64,000 bases of DNA, taken from NCBI RefSeq assembly GCF_019175385.1, contig NC_083344.1:7602965-7666964 (forward strand), read 5' to 3'. A program made the position numbers and the translations under genes. The notes under the pieces were generated by a model. That model was not told where the DNA came from. It searched no databases and worked only from the letters and a program-made list of their open reading frames with translations. This DNA comes from Lycium barbarum (Eukaryota; Streptophyta; Magnoliopsida; Solanales; Solanaceae). The first letter of the stretch is position 1, and each line of letters starts with the position of its first letter. This document shows, in pieces, positions 32,820-45,869 of this stretch.

Positions 32820-34430
32820 ATATAAGGAGAAATGTGGCATTATTGTCTCTCTTATTTATTTTGGGTTCATTTTGTGGCAATGAAATGTAGAAAGACGGCC
32901 ATTTTGGGGGAATTTGTAAATAGAGAAGGCTTTGATATGGAATTTAATACTTTTTAGTGTCATTTTGTGAATTTAGCAGTATCATCAGTTATAGAAAGAC
33001 AATTGTAGCTTCTTTAAAATGTTTATTTTTGATTATTTTTTGGCAGCAATTGAAAGAAGTAACTTAGCTGTGAATAGTTTTTTTTTTTCCTTGGGTTTTG
33101 TTGAATCAATATGTAAGCTCTTTTATTGTATTTCTCTTGTCTAAGCTGATTATATTAACACTGTAGATTCTTGCTTGTATCTTTCTTACTTTAAATAAGT
33201 TCTCTGTTAAAACCCTCTAAAAAGATTGCAGCTTTGCACTGGACAATTTTGTGACTGCTGCAATACAGAAGTAGGCTTATTTTTTAGTAGAATTCATCTT
33301 TTAAATTCTTAATTCTACAGCCTTCAATTTGGATTTTGCCTTTACTTTGGGTATAGAAAGTCGCATTTCAGACCCACCAAAAAAAAAAAGAGAGAAATTA
33401 TTTGGCATGTGTGTAGAAACAATGGTCCTTTCAAACGGCCTAACCTTTAGGCAAAATTACTCGATATCTTATAAATGATAGCAATAAGTTTAGTTTAATA
33501 TAATTATATTACGCATGGAAATAAGTATATTACGCATGGAAATAAGTACACTATTTAGTAAAATAATTGAAGTACACGCAAACTGGTTTGGATTAATATC
33601 GTTTTGAAAAGCAAGGGTCCTTTCATAGGAAACAAAACACAATTACTATCAAAGGTTGTGATAGAGTGATATATAATCATTCATCTTCAATCAGAAGTCT
33701 CTAGTTTGAGCTTTGTAAATATAGTCACTCTTGGTAGAGGGATTTTACCGTCAATGAAATTTTCCAATATAAATTCAAATTAGTCAGGTTCAGAATGAAA
33801 TATCGAGCACCAAGGGGAACTAAAAACAAGAACAGCTCATTGTCCAAGTGTGATGGTGGAAGACATCAAATTTCTATGCTGATTTGCTTGTTAGGTGCTC
33901 TTGTTCTTATCTCTACCATTTGAATTTCCTTAAAACTTAATGGAGTAGCTGAATATTAGCTGGAAATTACTGGCAGTTAACTTTTGAAAAGATGTTCCCA
34001 ACAGTGAACATTTGCTATGTTTTCTTTTTTGTTTTTAATTAATAAAATCAGTCTTGGGATGTGAAAAAAGAGAAATTGATGTTGAAGTTTCAATGAAACA
34101 ACCTTATTGGATAGACAAATTCTTGAAATTGGAGGTTGTTTCATGGAAATTACAATATATAAAGTCTCACCACATATTCAGGCTAAGCAATTCGAGGTTT
34201 TAATTTGGGCCACCGTTTCTATGGTAAAACCTAGTCGGTTAATGACTTGATTACCATTTGTTTTTTTAATTGAGGATCAGCAAGTGGTTTTTTATTTCTA
34301 TTTTATATAACATTATTTGACTGAAAAATATAATTTTGTAATTTTTTTTTGACAAATAAGTGCTATGTATACTCCATGGTATACCAAAGATGTCTTCAAT
34401 ATATAATGGTCTTCAATATTAGGCTAATAC
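32820..34430. other. Intergenic DNA, no gene seen
   Basis: The first few hundred bases probably include the polyadenylation region of the RING gene. The remainder is AT-rich with no supported frame. A short direct repeat (TATATTACGCATGGAAATAAGTA-like, twice) lies at about 33508-33550. Confidence 0.45.
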
Positions 34431-34886
34431 ATTGACAACCTCTTAAACTTGACATCGAATTTCATTTAGACACTTCAAATTACAACGTGCTCCAATTGAA
34501 CACTTGAACATATGATAAAGTGTTACTATTAGACACTTTCGTTTCAAATTTTGAAAGACTTCTGTGTGTGTTCTCAAATGCTTAGTATGTAGATAAGTTA
34601 ACCACTTAAAATATACCACCTCCTTTAGTTATAAGGATTCACCTCAATAAGTTGGAAAAATCAGGCGTTTTCTAATTGAGGGTAATGTGTATAATTAAAA
34701 GAGGTGACAAATTTCACGTGGTTAACTTAACTACCTAGACACTTGAGAACACACACAAAGTTTTTCAAAATTGGATCGAAAGTGTCTAATAAGAACACTT
34801 TATCATCTGTTTAGGCGCTCAATTGAAACAAGCCGTAGTTCGATTTCTAAATAAATTTTGCTGGCAGATTTTAAGGGGCTATCAAT
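34431..34886. mobile_element. TIR element with inverted ends of about 130 bp
   Basis: Left ATTGACAACCTCTTAAAC, then AAAGTGTTACTATTAGACAC and TTTCG; right CGAAAGTGTCTAATAAGAAC, CACTTTATCATCTG, then TTAAGGGGCTATCAAT. The middle also pairs (GACTTCTGTGTGTGTTCTC and GAGAACACACACAAAG), so nearly the whole 456 bp is a foldback. The style is Mutator-like, but I see no clean 9-bp duplication. Confidence 0.65.
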
Positions 34887-35228
34887 GAAGCCTCAATATT
34901 ATTATATGCCATTATTTTTTTAAATTTATGTGTCTTAATTAATATGTTTTAAATAATTAGCTCTTTTTATATTTAACAATTTTTCAATTCCAATATTCCG
35001 ATTTAACTCTGAAGGACATTTCCTAACAGGAATGCATGACATATTTAGGACCATAATACACAAATTTTATGTCAGGTCGAGCTAAGACATATAAAATAAG
35101 ATAGAGTATCAAATTTATAAGAGCCCTAAAGATGGATGTGATAGAAATTGTTGAAATCCTTTTATCCTTACGCAAAAGTTTCAGAGTTTGAGTATTGAAA
35201 ATGGAAAAAAACTTTAAGGCAAATAGTA
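34887..35228. other. AT-rich intergenic DNA, no gene seen
   Basis: No open frame, RNA gene or defined repeat recognised between the foldback element and the LTR-like block. Confidence 0.4.
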
Positions 35229-37755
35229 AGTGTTGAACACCCTGAGTCGGCTAAAATTCAAACTAGTTTGGTCAGTAAACTCTGCCGAATGCCTAAACAT
35301 AAAAAACTAATAAAAACATGACCCGTTTGGTCGTTTAGGCCTTTTGACCCTTTTATCCATGTTAATCCCTCCCCTAGCTTCGTTAGAGCGTGTTTGACAT
35401 GGTTCCCCAGATGATCGGGAATAGCTTTGAGGAAATTAGAGGCTTAAAGCGAAAAACTGTTGACCAATAGTTGACTATTGGGTGAACGAACCCTTTTGGA
35501 AATTTCATCGATTTCATGAGGTCCAGAGAGTCGTTTATAACTTGGCGGGGTGGTTAGTTCGGTTCTCGAGGCATTCGGGAGTGTTTTGGTCACTTGGTTG
35601 GAAACTTGTTTTTGGGGTTTTGGGTGCTACTCGGGTCAAAATGACCTCCATTGAGAATTTCGAGGGCACGGTGAGTTCAACGTGTTTCTAAATTAAGATG
35701 CATATCTGGTTTATATCTGCAGGGTCTCGGATGAATGTCGGATTTTAGGTTGGACTTGGTGAAAAATAAGATTTTTGCTCGTTTTTGGTGTCCCGCTTCT
35801 GCGGATGTGGGTTCGCCTCTGTGGGACTTGGCCCGCAGACGGGAAGAAGTGAGGTGGAAAGTGGCACCGCGTATGCGGTCTTTCTTCGTGGAAGCGATTC
35901 CACATTTGCGGACAAGGTGTCCGCGGATGCTAGAATCGCTGAACAGAAACCCTTATATTTTCCAACTTCGAAATCACTTTTTCCATTGGCAACCCAGAGA
36001 GTAATTTGGGGCTATTGTGAAGAGCTTTGAGAGGAATCTTCTTGGGGTAAGTGTCTTAAACTCCCTTTGTGACTTTATTATGATTAATATGAAATCCTTG
36101 GTAGCTTTTCATCTTCTAATTGGGGAAAAATGGGTCCAAAACCCTAAGGTGTTATTATAAATCTTTTTCAATCTAATTGAGTTTTGTTGGGAAATTTACT
36201 GATTTCTGTCATCTAATCAATGGGTAATTAGTCCCTAGGCTTGAATCCTCCTTTTATTTCAAGATTGTAAGTCAATATGGGGTTTTTCGATTAATGACGT
36301 AATTAATGCTAAATTGAGATTATATTGTGTTGATTATTAGTGTTTGGACTTCTTAGGCTTGGAGTTAACCATTCCAACTTAGAGTTTCCATTTTTACCCT
36401 TGTGGACCCAGACTTATCCTTTTAAAGGGTGTTTTTCGAATCGAATAATTTTATGGCAATATGGGCATCGTTAGTTCCGGTTTCTAATGTAGATTATGTT
36501 GTTGATTAGACTTCGACCGTTTGAAAGCTCTTTGTAAAGGGAAGGCTTGTGTTAGATAGTTCGTGGTGCCTGCTCGACGCTGAGGTAGGTTATGACTTAC
36601 CTTATGGTTAGACTTCGGTTAGTGACGCATATAAAGAGTTTAGTTATTAACGGGGAATGCATGATAGACCTTCGGGCATGAAGTGGAGGTGAAATCCTAT
36701 AGGTTGGTTCGGTCAGCTATTATGTGGGCTTGTCGCCATGTTTGATGTAGTTGTGATGTGTGTTTACTTTTATCTCACTCTTGATATCTCACTTATCATC
36801 GGAAAAAGAAAAGGTTATGAAATTGACTTGTAAATGTGTTGTGTACTTCGTGATAAGTAACGCATGAGATTTGATGTGATATACCGTTGGTGTTGACCTC
36901 ATGCATGACATACATTCTTATTACCTGTTGATGATTTGAGTTGTTGATTTGAGACATATTCACTCATTTATATATAATCCATGCATATGCATCAATGGTT
37001 ACTATGGAAAGAAAGACACTCTATGTGGGCCTGTTTGGCAAAGGTAAAAAAAAAATTCTATGTGAACCCTTGAGGCGACATTCTGTGTGAGCCCTAGTGA
37101 ATATTGGTATTCTGAGTAAAATTAGTGGCGGTGTTCTGTGTAAGCCCTAGTGGATATTTCGTGTGAGTACATGGACTTCGGGGGTTCCCCATTTGTCATG
37201 GCTATGAGGCTTTGCCCTCAGCTTGTGTGTATAGTTCAAGGTTGGCCAGTGCATTGCATCTCATACTCATTCATTCACTCATCTTGAGTGTATTCATGAC
37301 ATCTTATGCGTTTGGATGATTTCATACGTGGACTGACTTTGTATGCTTGGCTTAGGTTTTATTTGAGACTGTTCTTGATTGTACTTGATTGCTTATCTGC
37401 TTACTTGTTGATTTCTTTCCTTTATATATGTGAACTAATCATTGACAGCCTATGATGCTTACCAGTATTAGTGTTGTACTGATACTACATTGCAATACTC
37501 TTTTTATGAGTGCAGAGTTCGTCACAGGATCCACGTCTCAGCTTCGCGAGTGACCCCGAAGCCTAGTTGCCAGAGTCCCCGGGGTGAGCCATATTCCTGA
37601 ACTGGTGCCCGAAGATTCTTGACTACATGTCTTTTCCTTTACTCTTGAGATAGTTATTATCATGTATTATGAGACTAGTTCTATTTGATAGTAGCTCTTG
37701 TACCGTTTCAGACTAGATCCTTGGGTTGTATTATTTCCTTACTTCCACACTTACG

Positions 37756-37787
<32 letters not shown>

Positions 37788-37905
37788 ACTTGATTATTTA
37801 GGCTTCGTTTTCATTATTTATATATTAATGATGTGTTATCAGGGGAGGATTTGCCAACCAGGGGATAGAGTGAGTGCCCTCACGATTCACGAGTTGGGTC
37901 GTGAC
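35229..37905 (+). mobile_element. Probable Gypsy-type solo LTR
   Basis: About 2.7 kb with no protein domains, ending GAGTTGGGTCGTGACA at about 37905, a terminus I associate with long Gypsy LTRs of Solanaceae. The left border near TGTTGAACACCC (about 35233) is a guess. Inside is a CG-rich patch (TCCCGCTTCTGCGGATGTGG) that makes short spurious frames. A TA run lies at about 37757-37786. The second copy at 40570-42786 starts abruptly inside the block, at the duplication breakpoint. Confidence 0.5.
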
Positions 37906-38599
37906 AAACATGTTATTCACGGTAAATAAAAATGTTAAGACTACAAAAAATTAATAAGTACAGAAAGTAAGAGATATGCTTTTTGGAACGGACATATATT
38001 GGAATGAATTTTTGAAACAAAGTCGCCTTTGCTAAATAGAGCTTTACCTCCTAAAGTGGAACTTTAGGAGCGAATTCAAATTAATCGACATCAAAGCATA
38101 TATCAAATAGTGAACACAAATAGATATAGATTGAATCTTTTGACCCTTGCTTGTCCTATGAATATTTAAAATTTTGTCTATAGAACAAGTAGAATAAAAA
38201 CTTCAAGACCAGCCGCCTCGAAAATCATTCCGGTAAATCGGAGGGGGGTAACGTGTATGTAAAAGGTTCCTTATAATTTTGCATCTTTTAAAAGGAGTAG
38301 TATGTACGATGAAGATGTGGGGCCGTGGTCCTAATAAGCACATGAAAGTGAAATGTGAAATGGGATACAGTTTTTTTCTTTGAATGGAAGAATTTTAATG
38401 GAGTGTTTTTGACTATACATAATATGAAGTAGTTTTCATACGCATGACAAAATTGGCTTTGGATCCCTTCAAATTCAGTTTGACTATTGCGCGTGAAATT
38501 TGACTATACTTTTGTTGCCTACTTAGTCAATTTCTCTACGCAGTACACACACGAAGTCCTCTATATATAGTTTCTACTTCCCCCTTTTTAAATGGAGAA

Positions 38600-38760
38600 A
38601 TATTCACAAAATATCAAGAACGACAACAACAACAATGACAAATCCAATGTCATATCACAGGTGAAATATGAGAAGGTAGAGTGTATGTACATGTTATCCC
38701 TACCTTATGGAGGTAGATATGTTGTTTCTGAAAAATCATCAGTTCAAGTGCATCAAATCA
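38600..38760 (-). mobile_element. SINE fragment (CAA-tailed, reverse)
   Basis: CAACAACAACAATGACAAAT, TCATATCACAGGTG, GGTAGAGTGTATGTAC and CCCTACCTTATGGAGGTAG follow the reverse complement of the SINE at 51371-51524. The equivalent in unit B is 43487-43648. A second short fragment (ACAACAACAAATCCAGTGTG) lies at 39872-39915 and again at 44762-44803. The plus-strand frame beginning at 38592 is not a gene. Confidence 0.65.
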
Positions 38761-39935
38761 AAGTAATTATGAAAAAAGAATTACTACAGTGAAGAAAACA
38801 TGTCAACTAATAAGAAAAGCTGTACAAAACATTTAGAAAAATGAACAATAACAATAGCGAGCATGGTGCTATAATCGAAACACAATAAACAATAGATGGT
38901 AACAGATATCAAAAGAAAGAAACTACATCAATAAGACTAATACTATGACAAACACGGTACTCCAGACTACCACCAGGCCTAATTCTGTGGAAAAGTGAGA
39001 CAAAACTCAACTACCTACTAGCCTTCTACCTAATCCCGACCTCCTTACCCTCCTATCTAATGTCATATCCTCGGTAAGTTGACGTAAAAAAAAAAAAGAC
39101 GTTAATACTCGCAAAATCTTGATTATATCGATCTTGTAGAGTTCTAGTCACTATGTTTCCTTATAAATATCGAACTAATTACTAACTTGTTAACGGATGT
39201 GCTTATGAATGTGTAAGCAATATAATGGAGAAATCGTGCGTTGCAATAAAGTTATAATAGTTCTGGAAAGAAAAAAAGGTTAAATTGGTTTTGTTGTATA
39301 TGATTGCTAATCTTTTGACTAAAAAGAAAAGGAAAGAAAGTAATGGATAAAATCGTTTAAGACTATAAAATTTACAAAGAGTTTAAGTTTGTATTTGGCC
39401 AAAGAACTTTTGCTAACATTAGACCAGCAATCTTTACTTGGCTAAGATTCTAAACGCTGATTTGCTTGCAATTTAACTATTTTTTATGAGTATTTGTTAC
39501 TTTCCACCGATATAAAAGTCGAATAATTTATTCTCTAAAACCCATAAAGATTAGTACATCTACATTATAAACAAGCTGTAGCCTATAAGAGACTTCCCGT
39601 TCTTTTGATAAGGAGGTACAACGATTTCAGTGGCATTAGGCATGTACTCTCTCCGTTCATTTTTACTTGTTCACTATATTATTTATTTTACTTATTGAGT
39701 TTGAAAAATCAAGAAATAACTTAACATTTTATACCTATTTTATTCTTCTTATTATGTACTATAAATAATTATTTTCAACATATAATAACTAAGAGTGATA
39801 TGGTAAACATTACTATTTTCTATATTGTTCTTAAGGAATGTGACAATTCAAATATGAGCGGATAAACATGAATACAACAACAACAAATCCAGTGTGATCC
39901 CATAAGTGGGACTAGGGGTGTTCATGATCCGATTT

Positions 39936-40569
39936 TGTTAATATTATGATTTTAATGATGACAAAATTGTTGTGTAGGTACTATACTCAAAGGATCAATC
40001 AAACGGATTGGACAGATAAGCCCAATGGATAAAAGGAGTTTAGTCGGCTGAATAGAAGTACAAGCCCAAGTCAGCTGCATAGTCAAGGCTCAATGAAAAT
40101 AAGCTACTGCGTATTTTTGGAACAAGAATCAGAATTTTACTGAATCAATTAAATCAGCAATCATAGGGATTCAAGCATTAAATCAAATCTGCTATACAAG
40201 GAAACAAGTACCACTCCAACAAGGCAAATAACGCATAAGAAAGGTAGCTGTACAACCTTTATTACATATCAACGATGCACAAGGCAAATAGCGCATAAGG
40301 AAGGTAGCGGTACAACCTTTATTACATATTAACGACGCACAAGGAAACAAGCATCTGCCAACTAGGATGATACCACAGAAGGAAAGCATCGTTACAAGTC
40401 TTAATAAGCTCTTACTTTATTCTTGGAAATTAGGATCCTCAATATTCGTAATTTATAAGGATCAAATCTCTTGGGTTGACATCTCTGCTGAAAAAGAGTC
40501 TAACGACTAATCACTTGAAACTATATATTCGAGGTTCTAGAGACGAAGAAAAACATACATTCGTCTCAT
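39936..40569 (+). mobile_element. copia-like LTR, left part only (unit A)
   Basis: Starts TGTTAATATTATGATTTTAA with GATGACAAA, resembling the start of long copia (Sirevirus-style) LTRs. A 60-bp direct repeat inside (CAAGGCAAATARCGCATAAG with GTACAACCTTTATTACATAT) at about 40219-40338 creates the spurious repetitive frame on the minus strand. It breaks off at the duplication junction, 40569/40570. Confidence 0.5.
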
Positions 40570-42624
40570 ATCTGGTTTATATCTGCAGGGTCTCGGATGA
40601 ATGTCGGATTTTAGGTTGGACTTGGTGAAAAATCAGATTTTTGCTGGTTTTTGCTGTCCCGCTTCTGCGGATGTGGGTTCGCCTCTGTGGGACTTGGCCC
40701 GCATACGGGAAGAAGTGAGGTGGAAAGTGGCACCGCATATGCGGTCTTTTCTTCGTGGAAGCGATTCCACATTTGCGGACAAGGTGTCCGCGGATGCTAG
40801 AATCGCTGAACAGAAACCCTTATATTTTCCAACTTCGAAATCACTTTTTCCATTGGCAACCTAGAGAGTAATTTGGGGCTATTGTGAAGAGCTTTGAGAG
40901 GAATCTTCTTGGGGTAAGTGTCTTAAACTCCCTTTGTGACTTTATTATGATTAATATGAAATCCTTGGTAGCTTTTCATCTTCTAATTGGGGAAAAATGG
41001 GTCGAAAACCCTAAGGTGTTATTATAAATCTTTTTCAATCTAATTGAGTTTTGTTGGGAAATTTACTGATTTCTGTCATCTAATCAATGGGTAATTAGTC
41101 CCTAGGCTTAAATCCTCCTTTTATTTCAAGATTGTAAGTCAATATGGGGTTTTTCGATTAATGACGTAATTAATGCTAAATTGAGATTATATTGTGTTGA
41201 TTATTAGTGTTTGGACTTCTTAGGCTTGGAGTTAACCATTCCAACTTAGAATTTCCATTTTTACCCTTGTGGACCTAGACTTATCCTTTTAAAGGGTGCT
41301 TTTCAAATCGAATAATTTTATGGCAATATGGGCATCGTTAGTTCCGGTTTCTAATGTAGATTACGTTGTTGATTAGACTTCGACCGTTTGAAAGCTCTTT
41401 GTAAAGGGAAGGCTTGTGTTAGATAGTTCGTGGTGCCTGCTCGACGCTGAGGTAGGTTATGACTTACCTTATGGTTAGACTTCGGTTAGTGACGCATATA
41501 AAGAGTTTTGTTATTAACGGGGAATGCATGATAGGCCTTCGGGCATGAAGTGGAGGTGAAATCCTATAGGTTGGTTCGGTCAGCTATTATGTGGGCTTGT
41601 CGCCATGTTTGATGTAGTTGTGATGTGTGTTTACTTTTATCTCACTCTTGATATCTCACTTATCATCGGAAAAAGAAAAGGTTATGAAATTGACTTGTAA
41701 ATGTGTTGTGTACTTCGTGATAAGTAACACATGAGATTTGATGTGATATACCGTTGGTGTTGACCTCATGCATGACATACATTCTTATTACCTGTTGATG
41801 ATTTGAGTTGTTGATTTGAGACATATTCACTCATTTATATATCATCCATGCATATGCATCAATGGTTACTATGGAAATAAAGACACTCTATGTGGGCCTG
41901 TTTGGCAAAGGTAAAAAAAAAAAATTCTATGTGAACCCTTGAGGCGACATTCTGTGTGAGCCCTAGTGAATATTGGTATTCTGAGTAAAATTAGTGGCGG
42001 TGTTCTGTGTAAGCCCTAGTGGATATTTCGTGTGAGTACATGGACTTCGGGGGTTCCCCATTTGTCATGGCTATAAGGCTTTGCCCTCAGCTTGTGTGTA
42101 TAGTTCAAGGTTGGCCAGTGCATTGCATCTCATACTCATTCATTCACTCATCTTGAGTGTATTCATGACATCTTATGCGCTTGGATGATTTCATACGTGG
42201 ACTGACTTTGTATGCTTGGCTTAGTTTTTATTTGAGACTGTTCTTGATTGTACTTGATTGCTTATCTGCTTACTTGTTGATTTCTTTCCTTTATATATGT
42301 GAACTAATCATTGACGGCCTATGATGCTTACCAGTATTAGTGTTGTACTGATACTACATTGCAATACTCTTTTTATGAGTGCAGAGTTCGTCACAGGATC
42401 CACGTCTCAGCTTCGCGAGTGACCCCGAAGCCTAGTTGCCAGAGTCCCCGGGGTGAGCCATATTCCTGAACTGGTGCCCGAAGATTCTTGACTACATGTC
42501 TTTTCCTTTACTCTTGAGATAGTTATTATCATGTATTATGAGACTAGTTCTATTTGATAGTAGCTCTTGTACCGTTTCAGACTAGATCCTTGGGTTGTAT
42601 TATTTCCTTACTTCCACACTTACG

Positions 42625-42666
<42 letters not shown>

Positions 42667-45456
42667 ACTTGATTATTTAGGCTTAGTTTTCATAATTTAT
42701 ATATTAATGATGTGTTATCAGGGGAGGATTTGCCAACCAGGGGATAGAGTGAGTGCCCTCACGATTCACGAGTTGGGTCGTGACAAACATGTTATTCACG
42801 GTAAATAAAAATGTTAAGACTACAAAAAATTAATAAGTACAGAAAGTAAGAGATATGCTTTTTGGAACGGACATATATTGGAATGAATTTTTGAAACAAA
42901 GTCGCCTTTGCTAAATAGAGCTTTACCTCCTAAAGTGAAACTTTACGGGCGAATTCAAATTAATCGACATCAAAGCATATATCAAATAGTGAACACAAAT
43001 AGATATAGATTGGATCTTTTGACCCTTGCTTGTCCTATGAATATTTAAAATTTTGTCTATAGAACAAGTAGAATAAAAACTTCAAGACCAGCCGCCTCGA
43101 AAATCATTCCGGTAAATCGGAGGGGGGTAACGTGTATGTAAAAGGTTCCTTATAATTTTGCATCTTTTAAAAGGAGTAGTATGTACGTTGAAGATGTGGG
43201 GCCGTGGTCCTAATAAGCACATGAAAGTGAAATGTGAAATGGGATACAGTTCTTTTCTTTGAATAGAAGAATTTTAATGGAGTGTTTTTGACTATACATA
43301 ATATGAAGTAGTTTTCATACGCATGACAAAATTGGCTTTGGATCCCTTCAAATTCAGTTTGACTTTTGCGCGTGAAATTTGACTATACTTTTGTTGCCTA
43401 CTTAGTCAATTCCTCTACGCAGTACACACACGAAGTCCTCTATATATAGTTTCTACTTCCCCCTTTTTAAATGGAGAAATATTCACAAAATATCAAGAAC
43501 GACAACAACAACAATGACAAATCCAATGTCATATCACAAGTGAAATATGAGAAGGGTAGAGTGTATGCACATGTTATCCCTACCTTGTGGAGGTAGATAT
43601 GTTGTTTCTGAAAAATCATCAGTTCAAGTGCATCAAATCAAAGTAATTATAAAAAAAGAATTACTACAGTGAAGAAAACATGTCAACTAATAAGAAAAGC
43701 AGTACAAAACATTTAGAAAAATGAACAGTAACAATAGCGAGCATGGTGCTATAATCGAAACACAATAAATAACAGATGGTAACAGATATCAAAAGAAAGA
43801 AACTACATCAATAAGACTAATACTATGACAAACACGGTACTCCAGACTACCACCAGGCCTAATTCTGTGGAAAAGTGAAACAAAACTCAACTACCTACTA
43901 GCGTTCTACCCTAATCCCGACCTCCTTACCCTCCTATCTAAGGTCATATCCTCGGTAAGTTGACGTAAAAAAAAAAGACGTTAATACTCACAAAATCTTG
44001 ATTATATCGATCTTGTAGAGTTCTAGTCACTATGTTTCCTTATAAATATCGAACTAATTACTAACTTGTTAACGGATGTGCTTATGAATGTGTAAGCAAT
44101 ATAATGGAGAAATCGTGCGTTGCAATAAAGTTATAATAGTTCTGGAAAGAAAAAAGGTTAAATTGGTTTTGTTGTATATGGTTGTTAATCTTTTGACTAA
44201 AAAGAAAAGGAAAGAAAGTAATGGATAAAATCGTTTAAGACTATAAAATTTACAAAGAGTTTAAGTTTGTATTTGGCCAATCAGTTGAAAGAACTTTTGC
44301 TAACATTAGACCAGCAATCTTTACTTGGCTAAGATTCTAAACGCTGATTTGCTTGCAATTTAACTATTTTTTATGAGTATTTGTTACTTTCCACCAATAT
44401 AAAAGTCGAATAATTTATTCTCTAAAACCCATAAAGATTAGTACATCTACATTATAAACAAGCTGTAGCCTATAACAGACTTCCCGTTCTTTTGATAAGG
44501 AGGTACAACGATTTCAGTGGCATTAGGCATGTACTCTCTCCGTTCACTTTTACTTGTTCACTATATTATTTATTTTACTTATTGAGTTTGAAAAATCAAG
44601 AAATAACTTAACATTTTATACCTATTTTATTCTTCTTATTATGTACTATAAATAATTATTTTCAACATATAATAACTAAGAGTGATATGGTAAACATTAC
44701 TATTTTCTATATTGTTCTTAAGGAATGTGACAATTCAAATATGAGCGGATAAACATGAATACAACAACAGCAAATCCAGTGTGATCCCATAAGTGGGACT
44801 AGGGGTGTTCATGATCCGATTTTGTTAATATTATGATTTTAATGATGACAAAATTGTTGTGTAGGTACTATACTCAAAGGATCAACCAAACGAATTGGAC
44901 AGATAAGCCCAATGGATAAAAAAAGTTTAGTCGGCTAAATAGAAGTGCAAGCCCAAGTCAGCTGCATTGTCAAGGCTCAATGAAAATAAGCTACTGCGTA
45001 TTTTTGGAACAAGAATCAGAATTTTACTCAATCAATTAAATCAGCAATCATAGGGATTCAAGCATTAAATCAAATCTGCTATACAAGGAAACAAGTACCA
45101 CTCCAACAAGGCAGATAGCGCATAAGGAAGGTAGCTGTACAACCTTTATTACATATCAACGATGCACAAGGCAAATAGCGCATAAGGAAGGTAGCGGTAC
45201 AACCTTTATTACATATTAACGACGCACAAGGAAACAAGCATCTGCCAACTAGGATGATACCACAGAAGGACAGCATCGTTACAAGTCTTAATAAGCTCTT
45301 ACTTTATTCTTGGAAATTGGGATCCTCAATATTCGTAATTTATAAGGATCAAATCTCTTGGGTTGACATCTCTGCTGAAAAAGAGTCTAACGGCTAATCA
45401 CTTGAAGACTATATATTCGAGGCTCTAGAGACGAAGAAAAACATACATTCGTCTCA
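40570..45456. repeat. Unit B of the 4.87-kb tandem duplication
   Basis: Second copy of 35704-40569 in direct orientation. The junction with A shares the microhomology CATA (CGTCTCATA joined to TCTGGTTTAT; original left flank GATGCATA; right flank TCTCATACTC). The TA run near 42627-42663 is longer than its partner at 37757. Confidence 0.93.
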
Positions 45457-45800
45457 TACTCTCAAGCTCTCTGCTTTACTTTTCACAAACATTGTATTCT
45501 TGAGTGATATAGTGTAAACAAAAAAAGAAAGGAGAGATATATAATAATTTGTGAGGCATTGTATCAAAAAGATTATGAGTGTTTGAGTGTAGACGTAGGA
45601 GCTCCATTCAAACAAACGACTGTACCAAAACATTTACAAAGAGCTGTAGAGAACCACCTTGCAACCCAAGGGGACTGGACTAAGATTAACATTGAATCTG
45701 AACCAGTATAAAATATCTGTGTCATTTATATTCTGCACTTTTATTACTGCATTACGTGTAGTCGACTAGTGTTCTCAGTTAGTCGACTGTCTGAACGAAA
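44823..45800 (+). mobile_element. copia-like LTR, longer copy running past unit B
   Basis: Continues beyond the duplication end (45456) with CTCTCAAGCTCTCTGC, GCATTGTATCAAAAAGATT and AGTCGACTAGTGTTCTCAG to about 45800. This downstream part shows what unit A lost at its junction. The right border is not defined. No internal domain of a retrotransposon follows, so it is either a solo LTR or another long non-coding repeat. Confidence 0.45.
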
Positions 45801-45813
45801 AAGTTATAATTCC

Positions 45814-45848
45814 CCCCCCCCCCCTCCCCCCCCTCCCCCCCCCTCTCT
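45814..45848. repeat. Long C-tract
   Basis: Runs of 14, 9 and 10 C separated by single T. This is difficult sequence, so its length in the assembly should be treated with care. Confidence 0.9.
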
Positions 45849-45869
45849 TGCACTTTCAGATTTGACTCG

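Larger units (their letters stand above)
35704..40569. repeat. Unit A of a 4.87-kb tandem duplication
   Basis: Sequence from ATCTGGTTTATATCTGCAGG at 35704 to CATTCGTCTCATA at 40569 is repeated directly, with only scattered substitutions and small indels, as unit B. The offset is 4866 at the start and 4888 at the end, mostly because of a longer TA run and a small TCAGTTGA insertion in B. It contains part of the Gypsy-like LTR, about 2 kb of unassigned DNA with SINE fragments, and the beginning of a copia-like LTR. Confidence 0.93.

Noticed and set aside
35735..36030. GC-richer open frames repeated at 40601-40864
   Set aside because: They lie in LTR-like DNA, differ between copies by frame breaks and show no protein motif.
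38592..38794. Short open frame beginning MEKYSQNIKNDNNNND
   Set aside because: It reads through a reverse SINE with a CAA tail. The unit B copy is frameshifted.
39648..39870. Stowaway MITE beginning CTCTCTCCGTTCA, repeated at 44531-44753
   Set aside because: The left end fits, but no matching GGAG-type right end with TA duplication was found. It may be a truncated copy.
40192..40389. Minus-strand frame with repeated CASLICNKGCTATFLMRYLP, repeated at 45079-45276
   Set aside because: Produced by a 60-bp tandem repeat inside a copia-like LTR; not a protein gene.
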